A stretch of DNA of 64,000 nt from Pseudomonas putida (lineage in GTDB: Bacteria; Pseudomonadota; Gammaproteobacteria; Pseudomonadales; Pseudomonadaceae). Positions 52,613 through 61,624 of the stretch are shown here, one piece after another. A model generated the notes under the pieces. It was given only the letters and a program-made list of their open reading frames with translations, was not told the DNA's origin and searched no databases. The stretch covers positions 2,671,501-2,735,500 of the forward strand of contig CP047152.1 of the NCBI GenBank assembly GCA_041879295.1, read 5' to 3'. Within the stretch, counting starts at the first letter, position 1, and every line of letters starts with the position of its first letter. The translations under genes and the position numbers were made by a program.

Positions 52613-54229
52613 TCAAGGTTTGCCTAGAATCTGTGTCACTTGAGCCTGCAACTGCTGCAACTCGAACGGCTTGCAGATCAGGTGCATGCCCGCGCCCAGG
52701 AAGCCTTCACGGGCCATGGCTGTTTCCGCGTAACCGGTGATGAACAGCACCGGTAATTGTGGGCGCAGGCTGCGGGCAATTTCTGCCAGTTGCCGGCCGT
52801 TCATGCCGGGCAAGCCCACATCAGTGACCAGCAAATCCACCGGTTGTGCCGAGCGCAGCACATTCAGGCCCTCGTTGGCGTCGGCTGCGCTTTGGCAGGG
52901 GAAGCCGTTTTCGCGCAGCGCCTGGCAGAGCAGTTGGCGCACATGGGGATCGTCCTCGACAATCAGCACCTGTCGGCTGCAGCCGTCTTGCCTGGGGGGC
53001 ACAGGCTCGCTGGAGGGCAGGGCCTGGTCGACATTGCGTGGCAAATACAGCTCCACCTGGGTTCCCTGGCCAATCTCGCTGCTGAGGGTGATATGCCCGT
53101 GGGACTGCTTGCTGAAGCCGTACACCATCGACAACCCCAGGCCAATGCCCTGGCCGGTCGCCTTGGTGCTGAAGAACGGCTCGAAGGCGTGCTCCAGCGT
53201 GCTTTGCGCCATGCCTTGGCCGCTGTCGATGATTCGCAGGCGCACATAGTCGCCGGTGCGCAAAGCGCCGTCACCGAACTGCTCGGTGGAGATGCGATGA
53301 TTGCTTGCCTCGATGCGTAGCAGGCCACCGTTGGGCATGGCCTCGCTGGCATTGAGCAGCAGGTTGTCGAGGGCTTCTTGCAACTGCTGGTCATCCGCCT
53401 CCACGGGCCACAGGTTTTTAGCCGCGTGCACTTGCAGGGTTATTGCCGGGCTCAGGCAAGCCTTCAGGCGCTTTACATCGAGCAAGGTAGGCAGGTCTAT
53501 ACGTTGGCTGTGCAGCGATTGGCGGGAAGAGAAGGCAAGCAGGCGGTGGGTCAGGCGGGCAGCGCGCGAAACGGCCTCGCGGCCCATGCACAGAACGCCA
53601 TCCAGGCCGTCGCTGCGGCCTTGGCGCAGTCGCCGCTGCACAAGTTCGAAACTGCCGCTGATGCTGGTGAGCAGGTTGTTGAAGTCATGGGCGACGCCGC
53701 CGGCCAGTTGGCCGATGGCCTCCATCTTGCGTGCCTGGCAGCGGGCGAATTCACTACGGTCCTGCTCTTTTTCCGGCGTTGAAGGCCGGCTGTCCAGGCG
53801 CTGCTGCATGCCATAGAGCTGGTCACGGGTGACGTACTGTCGCCGGCGGTTGCGTAGCGCGGACCGGGTCATGTGCAACAATTGGGCATTCTCGAAAGGC
53901 GCGACCAGCCATAGAAGATTGCCCACCGGATGATGACTCACGCCAGCTGCCGACCAGGCACCCTGGGTCACCAGCACAATGGGCAAATCCGACCAGCTCG
54001 GTTGCTGGTCGATGAATGCCTGTAGCAAGGCGCTTGGGCCTTGGTTGAACACCTGCTCGGCAATGATCGCCAAGCCTGCGCCTTCGGCCAGACGCGCCTG
54101 CAGGTTGGCCAGGTCGACCGCGCAGAGGCTGTTGATGCCCGCAGAAGTCAGCAGACGCGAGGTGTCCGCCGCCAGTTCTGGCGGTGCGAGGATCAAGGCA
54201 CGTTCATCCAGCGCCAACGAACTGGCCAA
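52613..54229 (-). CDS. Hybrid histidine kinase with N-terminal pseudo-receiver
   Basis: 538 residues; the start is TTG 54229 with GGAG seven bases upstream. The first ~130 residues (RALILAPPELAADTSRLLTSAG...) fold like a receiver but lack the phosphoacceptor Asp. Then come H-box QLAGGVAHDFNNLLTSI, HATPase_c (EALDNLLLNASEA, DSGQGM, GQGIGLGLSMVYGF) and a C-terminal receiver (LLVTDVGLPGMNGRQLAEIARSL). The kinase and receiver parts are close relatives of the convergent gene at 50545, which suggests duplication or a co-operating pair. Soluble; the signal is unknown. Confidence 0.92.
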   Translation of the reverse strand: MASSLALDERALILAPPELAADTSRLLTSAGINSLCAVDLANLQARLAEGAGLAIIAEQVFNQGPSALLQAFIDQQPSWSDLPIVLVTQGAWSAAGVSHHPVGNLLWLVAPFENAQLLHMTRSALRNRRRQYVTRDQLYGMQQRLDSRPSTPEKEQDRSEFARCQARKMEAIGQLAGGVAHDFNNLLTSISGSFELVQRRLRQGRSDGLDGVLCMGREAVSRAARLTHRLLAFSSRQSLHSQRIDLPTLLDVKRLKACLSPAITLQVHAAKNLWPVEADDQQLQEALDNLLLNASEAMPNGGLLRIEASNHRISTEQFGDGALRTGDYVRLRIIDSGQGMAQSTLEHAFEPFFSTKATGQGIGLGLSMVYGFSKQSHGHITLSSEIGQGTQVELYLPRNVDQALPSSEPVPPRQDGCSRQVLIVEDDPHVRQLLCQALRENGFPCQSAADANEGLNVLRSAQPVDLLVTDVGLPGMNGRQLAEIARSLRPQLPVLFITGYAETAMAREGFLGAGMHLICKPFELQQLQAQVTQILGKP

Positions 54230-54307
54230 AACGACTCTCCTTTAGGGTGGCCTGATACCCACTGGACCTTGCTACAACCTCAGGGTTCAACTGAATCCAG
54301 GTTCTGC

Positions 54308-55363
54308 CTACAGGCCTTGTTGCAGTGCAGGGTCGTCCGGGTTTTGGCGCTCCAGCTCGGCTAGCGATACTTGCACGTTCTGCAGTTGGCCGGACTCTTT
54401 CCAGTACTGGATCAGCAGCACCCGTGCCCGGCGATTGGCTGGCTGGCGATTGAGTATGGTTTCCAGTTGCTTCTGGGCGGCGTCGAGCTGGTCCAGCTGA
54501 TGCAGGGTGACCGCCAGTGTGTAGCGGTAGTCGGCGTTGTCCGGGTCCAGTTCCACGGCGCGGGACAACGCCAGCAAGGCATACTCACGCTGTTCGTGAC
54601 GATTGAGCCAAAGCCCTAGCTCATACTGCAGAAAGGCCGAGTCGGGGCTCAGCGCAAGGGCTTTGCCCAGGACCTGGCGGGAGGCATCGTGATGGCCCTG
54701 GCGCTCGAGCAGACGTACCTGAGTCGCCAAGGCTTCAAGGTTGCCGGGGGCGACCGCGAGCGCACGGTGCAGGGCCGCCGCGGCGTGCGTGTAGTCGTTT
54801 TCGTGCAGGTAAAGGCGCGCCAGGTGCACCTGGGCGTCGGCATCTTCGGGTTGTTGCTCCAGGGCCTGTTGGTATTGTTCCAGCGCTGATTGCAGCGGGC
54901 CGAAATAGAGGCCGATGGCGTCGGGATCGAGGCCCAGCAGGGCATCCACGGCGGCAAAGCGCACGCTTTGCTCACCGTCGTCCAGCAGCGGGCCGAGTAC
55001 CAGGCTGCGCTGTGCGGGCGGTAACAGGCGGCGGATACTGGCAATGGCCGCTCGGCGCACCAACGGGTCGGCCTGTTCCAGGTCCTGTCTGGCCAGTTTC
55101 AATGCCTGTGGCGAGGGGTAGTTGGGCAATTCGGCGTAGAGCGCCGCCCGGCGGATGGCAGGCAGGTCGTTACGCTGCAATTGCTGGTACAGCACCCGTG
55201 CGGCACCGGGCTGGCCGTCGTGGGCCAGGCGTAGCGCCTTGGCGTAGCTGTGTGCTGGCAAGTTCGGCGGGGTTGGCGGGGCGTCGCGCCACAGGTAGCC
55301 GAACAGGGCCGATACCAGAACCAACAACAGCAGGGCGATCAGGTAGCGGTTGCGTCTGGGCAT
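54308..55363 (-). CDS. Membrane-anchored HEAT/TPR repeat protein
   Basis: 351 residues from ATG 55363. One N-terminal helix (YLIALLLLVLVSALFGYLW) anchors it with the rest in the periplasm. Residues ~45-160 look HEAT-like (DLEQADPLVRRAAIASIRRLL, GEQSVRFAAVDALLGL) and ~165-345 are tandem TPRs (EQYQQALEQQPEDADAQVHLARLYL, YALLALSRAVELDPDNADYRYTLAV). It is probably a scaffold for a periplasmic complex; cytochrome- or cellulose-associated TPR proteins look alike, but nothing nearby fixes the role. Confidence 0.8.
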   Translation of the reverse strand: MPRRNRYLIALLLLVLVSALFGYLWRDAPPTPPNLPAHSYAKALRLAHDGQPGAARVLYQQLQRNDLPAIRRAALYAELPNYPSPQALKLARQDLEQADPLVRRAAIASIRRLLPPAQRSLVLGPLLDDGEQSVRFAAVDALLGLDPDAIGLYFGPLQSALEQYQQALEQQPEDADAQVHLARLYLHENDYTHAAAALHRALAVAPGNLEALATQVRLLERQGHHDASRQVLGKALALSPDSAFLQYELGLWLNRHEQREYALLALSRAVELDPDNADYRYTLAVTLHQLDQLDAAQKQLETILNRQPANRRARVLLIQYWKESGQLQNVQVSLAELERQNPDDPALQQGL

Positions 55364-55506
55364 CGGACGATCCGTGGCGGCGGGAAGGGCTGAGCTTGGG
55401 CCAGCCGGGGGGTAAATGCAACCGAGCCGGCCAAGGCGCTTGCCATGAGCCAAGCCTGCGCTGGCATTCCATGCATTGTGTATTGTTGTAAATAAATGGC
55501 AAACGT

Positions 55507-55538
55507 AAAAAAGCCCCGCAGACCATGGCCTGCGGGGC
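55507..55538 (-). terminator. Terminator of the mexE-mexF-oprN operon
   Basis: On the minus strand: a 9-bp perfect stem GCCCCGCAG/CTGCGGGGC with an 8-base loop, followed by TTTTTT. It lies 50 bases after the oprN stop. Confidence 0.93.
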
Positions 55539-55587
55539 AAGCGGTTGGGGGAGGAGCCAACCAAAGGAGCCGTTGAAACGGGGTGTG

Positions 55588-57003
55588 TCAGTGTGCGCTG
55601 GCCACCGTCTCTGGTTGCCAGCCGCCGCCCAGGGCCTTGTAGATCGAGACGATGCCGCGGTACAGCTCGACTTCACCCTGGGCTTGCGCATCTTCAGCAC
55701 TTAGCCGCTCGCGCTCGGCATCAAGCAGTACCAGGTAGTCCACGGTGCCCTCGCGATATCGAATCGAGGCCAGTTCTGCTGCCTTGCGGCTGGCATCGCT
55801 CTGGCGCATCAGCGACAGCAGACGCTGCTGGGTCTTGTCGTAATCGCTGAAGGCATTGGCCGACTCCTCCAAGGCCAGCAGCACCTGCTGTTCGTAGTTG
55901 GCCAGTGCCCCTTCGGCATCGGCCTTGGCGCCGCGCAGGCGGGCCCGCACGCTGCCCAGGTCGAAGGCTGCCCAGGTAATGCTCGGGCCCAGCGCCCAGG
56001 CGTTGGCCGCCGAAGAGCCGATCTGCGAGCCGCGGGCGGCGGTAAAGCCGAGGAAGCCACTGAGGCTGACACGGGGGAACAGGTCGGCGGTGGCCACGCC
56101 AACGTTGGCGGTGGCGGCCGCCAGTTGGCGTTCAGCGCTGCGGATGTCCGGGCGACGGCGCAGCAACTCACCCGGGTCACCCACCGGCAACGCCTTGGCG
56201 ATGGCCGGCAGTGCCTTGGGCGACAGGTCTACGCTGAGCGCGTCAGGGCGCTGGCCGAGCAGGGTGGCGATGCGGTGCCGAGCCCGAGCCTGTTCGGCTT
56301 GCAGTTGCGGTACGGTGGCTTCGACCCCGGCCAGGCGCGCATCGGCACGCACCACGTCGAGGTCATTGCCCACGCCGGCATCGCGCAGGGTTTCGGTAAT
56401 GGTGCGTGATTCCTGCTGGGTCTTCAGGTTGGCCAGGGCAATCTTTTCGCGCAACTGGGCACCGCGCAGTTGCCCGTAGGCATCGACCAGTTCGGCGATC
56501 AGGCTGACCTGCAGCTGTTGCAGGTCGGCGGCGGCCGCCGCTTCCTGGGCTTCGCTGGCTTCGATCTGGCGCTGGATGCGGCCGAACAGGTCAAGTTCCC
56601 AGGCCATGTCCAGGCCCAGGTCGTAGCGCTCACTGTTCACCCGCTGCGTGGTCTGGCCGGGGATCTGGCCCTTGCCGAGATCGCTGCTGGCACGGCTGGT
56701 GACCACCGGGAACGGGTCGTTCTCGGCGTCTTCGCGGATCGAGCGGGCCGATTTCAGGCGGGCGAAGGCAACGCGCAAGTCACGGTTGCCGTCCAGCGAA
56801 GCCTGCACCAGCTGGTTCAGCACCGGGTCGTCGAACTGCTTCCACCACAGGCTCTCGAAGCGGCTTCGGTCGTAGGCCTTGGCCTGCACATCGCTGCCCA
56901 GTTGTGCAGGTTCGGTAGCTGGCGCCTGGTAGTCCGGGCCTACCGCACAGGCCGCCAGGGCCAGTGCCAGCAGGCTTGGGGTCAGGGGTTTGAGCAGGTT
57001 CAT
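55588..57003 (-). CDS. oprN: Outer-membrane factor of the MexEF pump (OprN)
   Basis: 471 residues. Lipoprotein signal LLALALAACAVGPDY with the acylated Cys at 19. Two outer-membrane efflux protein repeats with the family motifs ESLWWKQFDDPVLNQLVQASLDGNRDLRVA and RRPDIRSAERQLAAATANVGVATADLFPRVSL. It forms the trimeric TolC-like exit duct. Its start overlaps the mexF stop (ATGA), so translation is coupled. A strong terminator follows. Confidence 0.94.
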   Translation of the reverse strand: MNLLKPLTPSLLALALAACAVGPDYQAPATEPAQLGSDVQAKAYDRSRFESLWWKQFDDPVLNQLVQASLDGNRDLRVAFARLKSARSIREDAENDPFPVVTSRASSDLGKGQIPGQTTQRVNSERYDLGLDMAWELDLFGRIQRQIEASEAQEAAAAADLQQLQVSLIAELVDAYGQLRGAQLREKIALANLKTQQESRTITETLRDAGVGNDLDVVRADARLAGVEATVPQLQAEQARARHRIATLLGQRPDALSVDLSPKALPAIAKALPVGDPGELLRRRPDIRSAERQLAAATANVGVATADLFPRVSLSGFLGFTAARGSQIGSSAANAWALGPSITWAAFDLGSVRARLRGAKADAEGALANYEQQVLLALEESANAFSDYDKTQQRLLSLMRQSDASRKAAELASIRYREGTVDYLVLLDAERERLSAEDAQAQGEVELYRGIVSIYKALGGGWQPETVASAH

Positions 57004-60000
57004 GCGTGGTTCTCCAGCACTTGAGCGTGTTCAGCCTTGCGGGCCTGGCGACGCTCGACGAAACGGCGGATCAGGAAGAAGAACACCGGGGTCAGGAACA
57101 GGCCAAACACGGTGACGCCGATCATCCCCGAGAACACCGCCACACCCATGGCATGGCGCATTTCCGAACCTGCACCGGAGCTGAACACCAGGGGCACCAC
57201 GCCCATGATGAAGGCGATCGAGGTCATCAGGATCGGCCGCAGACGCAGGCGGCAGGCTTCCAGCACCGCAGCCAGCGGGTCGAGGCCCTTGGCCTGTTCA
57301 TCCTTGGCGAATTCGACGATCAGGATCGCGTTCTTGCACGCCAGGCCCACCAGTACGATCAGGCCGATCTGGGTGAAGATGTTGTTGTCGCCACCCGATA
57401 CGATCACACCGGTGATGGCCGACAGCAGGGTCATTGGCACGATCAGGATCACCGCCAGCGGCAGGCTCCAGCTTTCGTACTGGGCGGCCAGCACCAGGAA
57501 CGCCAGCAGCACGCACAGCGGGAACACCAGCAGCGCGGTATTGCCCGAGAGGATCTGCTGGTAGGTCAGGTCGGTCCACTCGAAGGTCATGCCGTTGGGC
57601 AATTCCTCTTTCAGCAGCTTCTCGATTGCAGCTTCCGCCTGACCAGAGCTGTAGCCCGGTGCGGCGGCACCGTTGATCTCGGCAGTGATGAAGCCGTTGT
57701 AGTGCATGACCCGGTCCGGCCCCGAGGTATCGCTGACCTTGAGGAAGGTCGCCAGCGGGATCATCTCGCCAAGGTTGTTGCGCACCTTCAGTTGGCCGAT
57801 CTGCTCGGCATCAAGGCGGAACTGCTGCTCCGCCTGGACGTTGACCTGATAGGTACGGCCGAAGCGGTTGAAGTCGTTGGTGTACAACGAGCCCAGGTAG
57901 ACCTGCAGGGTGTCGAAGATGTCGGTGATCGCCACCCCGTGGGTCTTGGCCTTTTCCCGGTCGATGGCGGCATCGACTTGTGGCACGTTGACCTGGTAGC
58001 TGGTGAACAGGCCGGCCAGCTCTGGGACGTTGTGGCTCTTGGCGATGATGTTCTGGGTTTCTTTATACAGCGCCTCGTAACCCAGGTTGCCACGGTCTTC
58101 GATTTGCAGACGGAAGCCGCCAATCGTGCCCAGGCCTTGTACCGGCGGTGGCGGGAAGATCGCGATGTAGGCGTCCTGGATGTCGGCGAACTGGGCATTC
58201 AGTGCGGCTGCGATGGCTGCCGCTGACTGGCTCGGGTCCTTGCGCTCATCGAATGGCTTGAGCGGGGTGAACACGATGCCGCTGTTCGGGCTGTTGGTGA
58301 AACCATTGATAGACAGGCCCGGGAAGGCCACCGAGTCGGCCACGCCAGGCTGCTTGAGGGCGATTTCGCTCATGCGCTTGATCACCGCTTCGGTACGGTC
58401 GAGGCTGGCCGCGTCCGGCAGTTGGGCGAAGGCCACCAGGTACTGCTTGTCCTGGGCCGGCACGAAACCGGTCGGGGTGGACGAGAAGCCCAGGTAGGTC
58501 AGGCCCATCAGGCCGGCATACACGAACAGGGCGATGCCACTGGAGCGGATGACCCGGCGCACGCCACCGACGTAGCGGTTGGACGCACGGTCGAAGAAAC
58601 GGTTGAACGGGGAGAACAGCCAGCTGCCCAGCAGTTTGTCGAGGAACCGCGAGAAGCGGTCCTTGGGTGCGTGGTGTTCCTTGAGCAGCACCGCAGCCAG
58701 GGCTGGCGACAGGGTCAGCGAGTTGAACGCCGAAATGACGGTCGAAATGGCGATGGTCAGGGCGAACTGCTTGTAGAACTGCCCGGTCAGGCCGGAAATG
58801 AACGCAGCAGGTACGAACACAGCGCACAGTACCAGGGCGGTGGCGATGATCGGCCCGGTCACTTCGCTCATGGCTTTCTGCGTGGCTTCCAGCGGCTTCA
58901 GGCCCAGCCCGATGTTACGTTCGACGTTCTCCACCACGACGATGGCATCGTCCACCACGATACCGATGGCGAGCACCAGCCCGAACAACGACAGCGCGTT
59001 GAGTGAAAAGCCGAACAGGTGCATGACCGCGAAGGTACCGATCAGCGAGACCGGCACAGCCAGCAGCGGGATGATCGAGGCGCGCCAGGTCTGCAGGAAC
59101 AGGATCACCACCAGCACCACCAGCACCAGGGCTTCGAACAGGGTGTGCACCACCGCTTCGATGGAGCCGCGCACGAAGATGGTCGGGTCATAGACGATGC
59201 TGTAGTCCATCCCTTCCGGGAAGTCCTTTTTCAGCTCGGCCATTTTCGCCCGCACTTCGTCGGAGATCTCGATGGCATTGGAGCCTGGGCGCTGGAAGAT
59301 CGGGATGGCCACCGCCGGCTGGTTGTTCAGCAGCGAGCGCAGGGCGTACTGGCTGGAGCCGAGTTCGACCCGGGCGATGTCCTTCAGGCGGGTGATTTCG
59401 CCATCGGCACCGGCGCGGATGATGATGTTTTCGAACTCTTCCTCGTTGACCAGGCGGCCCTGGGTATTGATCGACAGCTGGAAGCTGGTCGAGCCTGGGG
59501 CAGGCGGTGCGCCCAGCTGGCCGGCGGCCACCTGGCGGTTCTGCTCGCGGATGGCGGCTACCACATCACTGGCTGTCAGGTTGCGCGAAGCGGTCTTGTT
59601 CGGGTCCAGCCATACGCGCAGCGAGTAGTCGCCCATGCCGAACAGCTGCACGTCACCTACGCCGCCCAGGCGCGCCAGCTCGTCCTTGATGTTGAGGATG
59701 GCGTAGTTGGACAGATAGAGCATGTCGTAGCGGTTGTCCGGCGAGGTCAGGTGCACGACCATGGTCAGGTCAGGCGAGGCCTTGTCGACGGTGATACCGA
59801 TACGGGTCACTTCCTCGGGCAGCTTTGGCTGGGTACGGGTGACGCGGTTCTGCACCTGCACCTGGGCGTTGTCCAGGTCGGTACCCAGGGCGAAGGTGAT
59901 GGTCAGCGTCAGCTTGCCATCGGCAGTGGACTGGGAGGACATGTACAGCATGTTCTCCACTCCGGTAATGGCCTGCTCCAGCGGCGCGGCAACGGTTTCG

Positions 60001-60179
60001 CCGATGACCTTGGGGTTGGCGCCTGGGAAGTTGGCGCGCACCACCACGGTGGGCGGAACCACTTCGGGGTATTCGCTGATCGGCAGCTGGAACAGCGAGA
60101 TAGAACCCGCAATCAGCAGCACCAGCGACAGCACCGCGGCGAAGATCGGCCGGGTAATGAAGAATTTCGAGAAGTTCAT
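57000..60179 (-). CDS. mexF: RND efflux transporter MexF
   Basis: 1059 residues. The N-terminus (MNFSKFFITRPIFAAVLSL, FQLPISEYPEVVPPTVVV) and the TM4 region LAIGIVVDDAIVVVENVERNIG match the P. aeruginosa MexF I remember almost residue for residue. Proton relay Asp-Asp present, both periplasmic loops complete. In pseudomonads it exports chloramphenicol, quinolones, trimethoprim and some quorum-sensing precursors. It lies 12 bases after mexE. No mexT regulator gene is in the window. Confidence 0.96.
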   Translation of the reverse strand: MNFSKFFITRPIFAAVLSLVLLIAGSISLFQLPISEYPEVVPPTVVVRANFPGANPKVIGETVAAPLEQAITGVENMLYMSSQSTADGKLTLTITFALGTDLDNAQVQVQNRVTRTQPKLPEEVTRIGITVDKASPDLTMVVHLTSPDNRYDMLYLSNYAILNIKDELARLGGVGDVQLFGMGDYSLRVWLDPNKTASRNLTASDVVAAIREQNRQVAAGQLGAPPAPGSTSFQLSINTQGRLVNEEEFENIIIRAGADGEITRLKDIARVELGSSQYALRSLLNNQPAVAIPIFQRPGSNAIEISDEVRAKMAELKKDFPEGMDYSIVYDPTIFVRGSIEAVVHTLFEALVLVVLVVILFLQTWRASIIPLLAVPVSLIGTFAVMHLFGFSLNALSLFGLVLAIGIVVDDAIVVVENVERNIGLGLKPLEATQKAMSEVTGPIIATALVLCAVFVPAAFISGLTGQFYKQFALTIAISTVISAFNSLTLSPALAAVLLKEHHAPKDRFSRFLDKLLGSWLFSPFNRFFDRASNRYVGGVRRVIRSSGIALFVYAGLMGLTYLGFSSTPTGFVPAQDKQYLVAFAQLPDAASLDRTEAVIKRMSEIALKQPGVADSVAFPGLSINGFTNSPNSGIVFTPLKPFDERKDPSQSAAAIAAALNAQFADIQDAYIAIFPPPPVQGLGTIGGFRLQIEDRGNLGYEALYKETQNIIAKSHNVPELAGLFTSYQVNVPQVDAAIDREKAKTHGVAITDIFDTLQVYLGSLYTNDFNRFGRTYQVNVQAEQQFRLDAEQIGQLKVRNNLGEMIPLATFLKVSDTSGPDRVMHYNGFITAEINGAAAPGYSSGQAEAAIEKLLKEELPNGMTFEWTDLTYQQILSGNTALLVFPLCVLLAFLVLAAQYESWSLPLAVILIVPMTLLSAITGVIVSGGDNNIFTQIGLIVLVGLACKNAILIVEFAKDEQAKGLDPLAAVLEACRLRLRPILMTSIAFIMGVVPLVFSSGAGSEMRHAMGVAVFSGMIGVTVFGLFLTPVFFFLIRRFVERRQARKAEHAQVLENHA

Positions 60180-60191
60180 CGGTAGGGTCCC

Positions 60192-61433
60192 TTAACCGCG
60201 TGGCGCCTGGGCGCCGGCGACTTTCACGTTATTGCCCGCCATTTTCGGCGCCGGGTTGCTGGCCTCCAGGGCCTGACGCTGCCGTGCAAGAGCGGCGAGG
60301 GTTTGCTCGCTGGCCATCGGTGTTTCCTCCGGGGTTACCGGCGAACCAGGGCGCACGCGCTGCAGGCCCTTCACCACGATGCGTTCGCCCTTGTCCAGGC
60401 CGCTGCGGACGATGCGCAAGCCTTCAAGTTTCGGCCCCAGTTCCACGGTGCGGTAGGTGGCTTTGTTGTCCTTGCCCATCACCAGCACGAACTTCTTGCC
60501 AAGGTCGGTACCCACGGCTTCGTCGTTGATCAGCATGGCGTCGTACTGGGCGCTGCCGACCAGTTTCAGACGCGCATACAAGCCTGGTGTGAACTCGCCG
60601 TCGCTGTTGTCGAATACCGCGCGACCCCGGATGGTGCCAGTGCGCGGATTGACCTGATTGTCGACGAAGTTCATGTGGCCCAGGTGCGGGTTGCCGCTTT
60701 CGTTGGTCAGCCCCAGGTATACCGGGGTGCTCTGGCCACGCTGGCCTTCGCGGGCCAGCTGGGTGTACTTGAGGTACACGCGCTCGTCGGCGTCGAAGTA
60801 GGCGTAGACTTTGTCGGTGGATACCACGCTGGTCAGCGGGGTGACATCGGCGGTGACGATGTTGCCGGCGGTGAACTCGGCGCGGCTGACACGGCCACTG
60901 ATGGGCGCAGTGACGCGGGTAAAGCTGAGGTTCAGGCGCGCCAGGTCGAGCTGGGCCTGGATCGCATCGACGCCGGCACGGGCTTCGGCGGCAGCACTGC
61001 TGCGCGATTCGGCCAGTTCGGCGGAAATGGCGTTACTGTCACGCAGGCGCTCGCCGCGGCGGGCTTCATTGGCGCTGCGGATGGCGGTGGCCTTGGCCTG
61101 TTGCAACTGGGCTTCGAGGCGGCGTACTTCTGCCTGGAACGGGCGCGGGTCGATCTGGAACAGCAGGTCGCCTTTTTTGACCTGGGCGCCTTCAGTGAAG
61201 GCCACCCGGTCGATCTGGCCGGAGACCCGCGGGCGCACTTCGACGGTTTCCGGGGCTTCGAGGCGGCCGGTGAACTCGTCCCATTCGGTGATCGGTTGCT
61301 CGATCACCTTGGCCACGCTTACCTTCGGCGCGGCGGGCGCCTGCACGGCGTCGGGGGTTCGACCGCAAGCGCTGATCACCACCACTGCCAGGGCAGCGAG
61401 GGGGAAGCGCAAGGGTTTGAGTGATTGTTCCAT
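60192..61433 (-). CDS. mexE: Periplasmic adaptor MexE
   Basis: 413 residues from ATG 61433 (GGAG six bases upstream; the frame extends five codons more). Lipobox ALAVVVISACGRTP. Characteristic MexE stretches: APKVSVAKVIEQPITEWDEFTGRLEAPE, VSTDKVYAYFDADERVYLKY, DNQVNPRTGTIRGRAVFDN, LRIVRSGLDKGERIVVKGLQRVRPG. First gene of the operon; about 190 bases of promoter region precede it. Confidence 0.96.
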   Translation of the reverse strand: MEQSLKPLRFPLAALAVVVISACGRTPDAVQAPAAPKVSVAKVIEQPITEWDEFTGRLEAPETVEVRPRVSGQIDRVAFTEGAQVKKGDLLFQIDPRPFQAEVRRLEAQLQQAKATAIRSANEARRGERLRDSNAISAELAESRSSAAAEARAGVDAIQAQLDLARLNLSFTRVTAPISGRVSRAEFTAGNIVTADVTPLTSVVSTDKVYAYFDADERVYLKYTQLAREGQRGQSTPVYLGLTNESGNPHLGHMNFVDNQVNPRTGTIRGRAVFDNSDGEFTPGLYARLKLVGSAQYDAMLINDEAVGTDLGKKFVLVMGKDNKATYRTVELGPKLEGLRIVRSGLDKGERIVVKGLQRVRPGSPVTPEETPMASEQTLAALARQRQALEASNPAPKMAGNNVKVAGAQAPRG

Positions 61434-61530
61434 GGAGAACTCCGCCAATGTATTAGTAGTGGGCGGAGTGTGAGTGTGTTGCGCGTGAGGTACGAATCGA
61501 ACGGGGCGAAGGTTAATATCACGCTGAATG

Positions 61531-61555
61531 ATAGGTGGGGATCAATTATCGATGA
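61531..61555 (-). promoter_or_regulatory. Possible MexT/LysR-type site upstream of mexE
   Basis: On the minus strand: ATCGATAATTGAT followed by CCCC and ACCTAT. This partly resembles the MexT element (GTCGAT-N4-ACYAT), with ATTGAT-CCCC-ACCTAT as the match; the upstream ATCA-N5 part is not convincing. It starts about 98 bases before the mexE start codon. Confidence 0.35.
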
Positions 61556-61624
61556 CGGCCATGGTTGGGCGAAGCGCACTGCCTGTGCAGGCATCCCTTT
61601 ACGCGAAAACCTGGGCCTGGCCAT

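Noticed and set aside
57006..60185. Long plus-strand ORFs opposite mexF
   Set aside because: Antisense shadows of mexF, with composition typical of complementary high-GC coding DNA.
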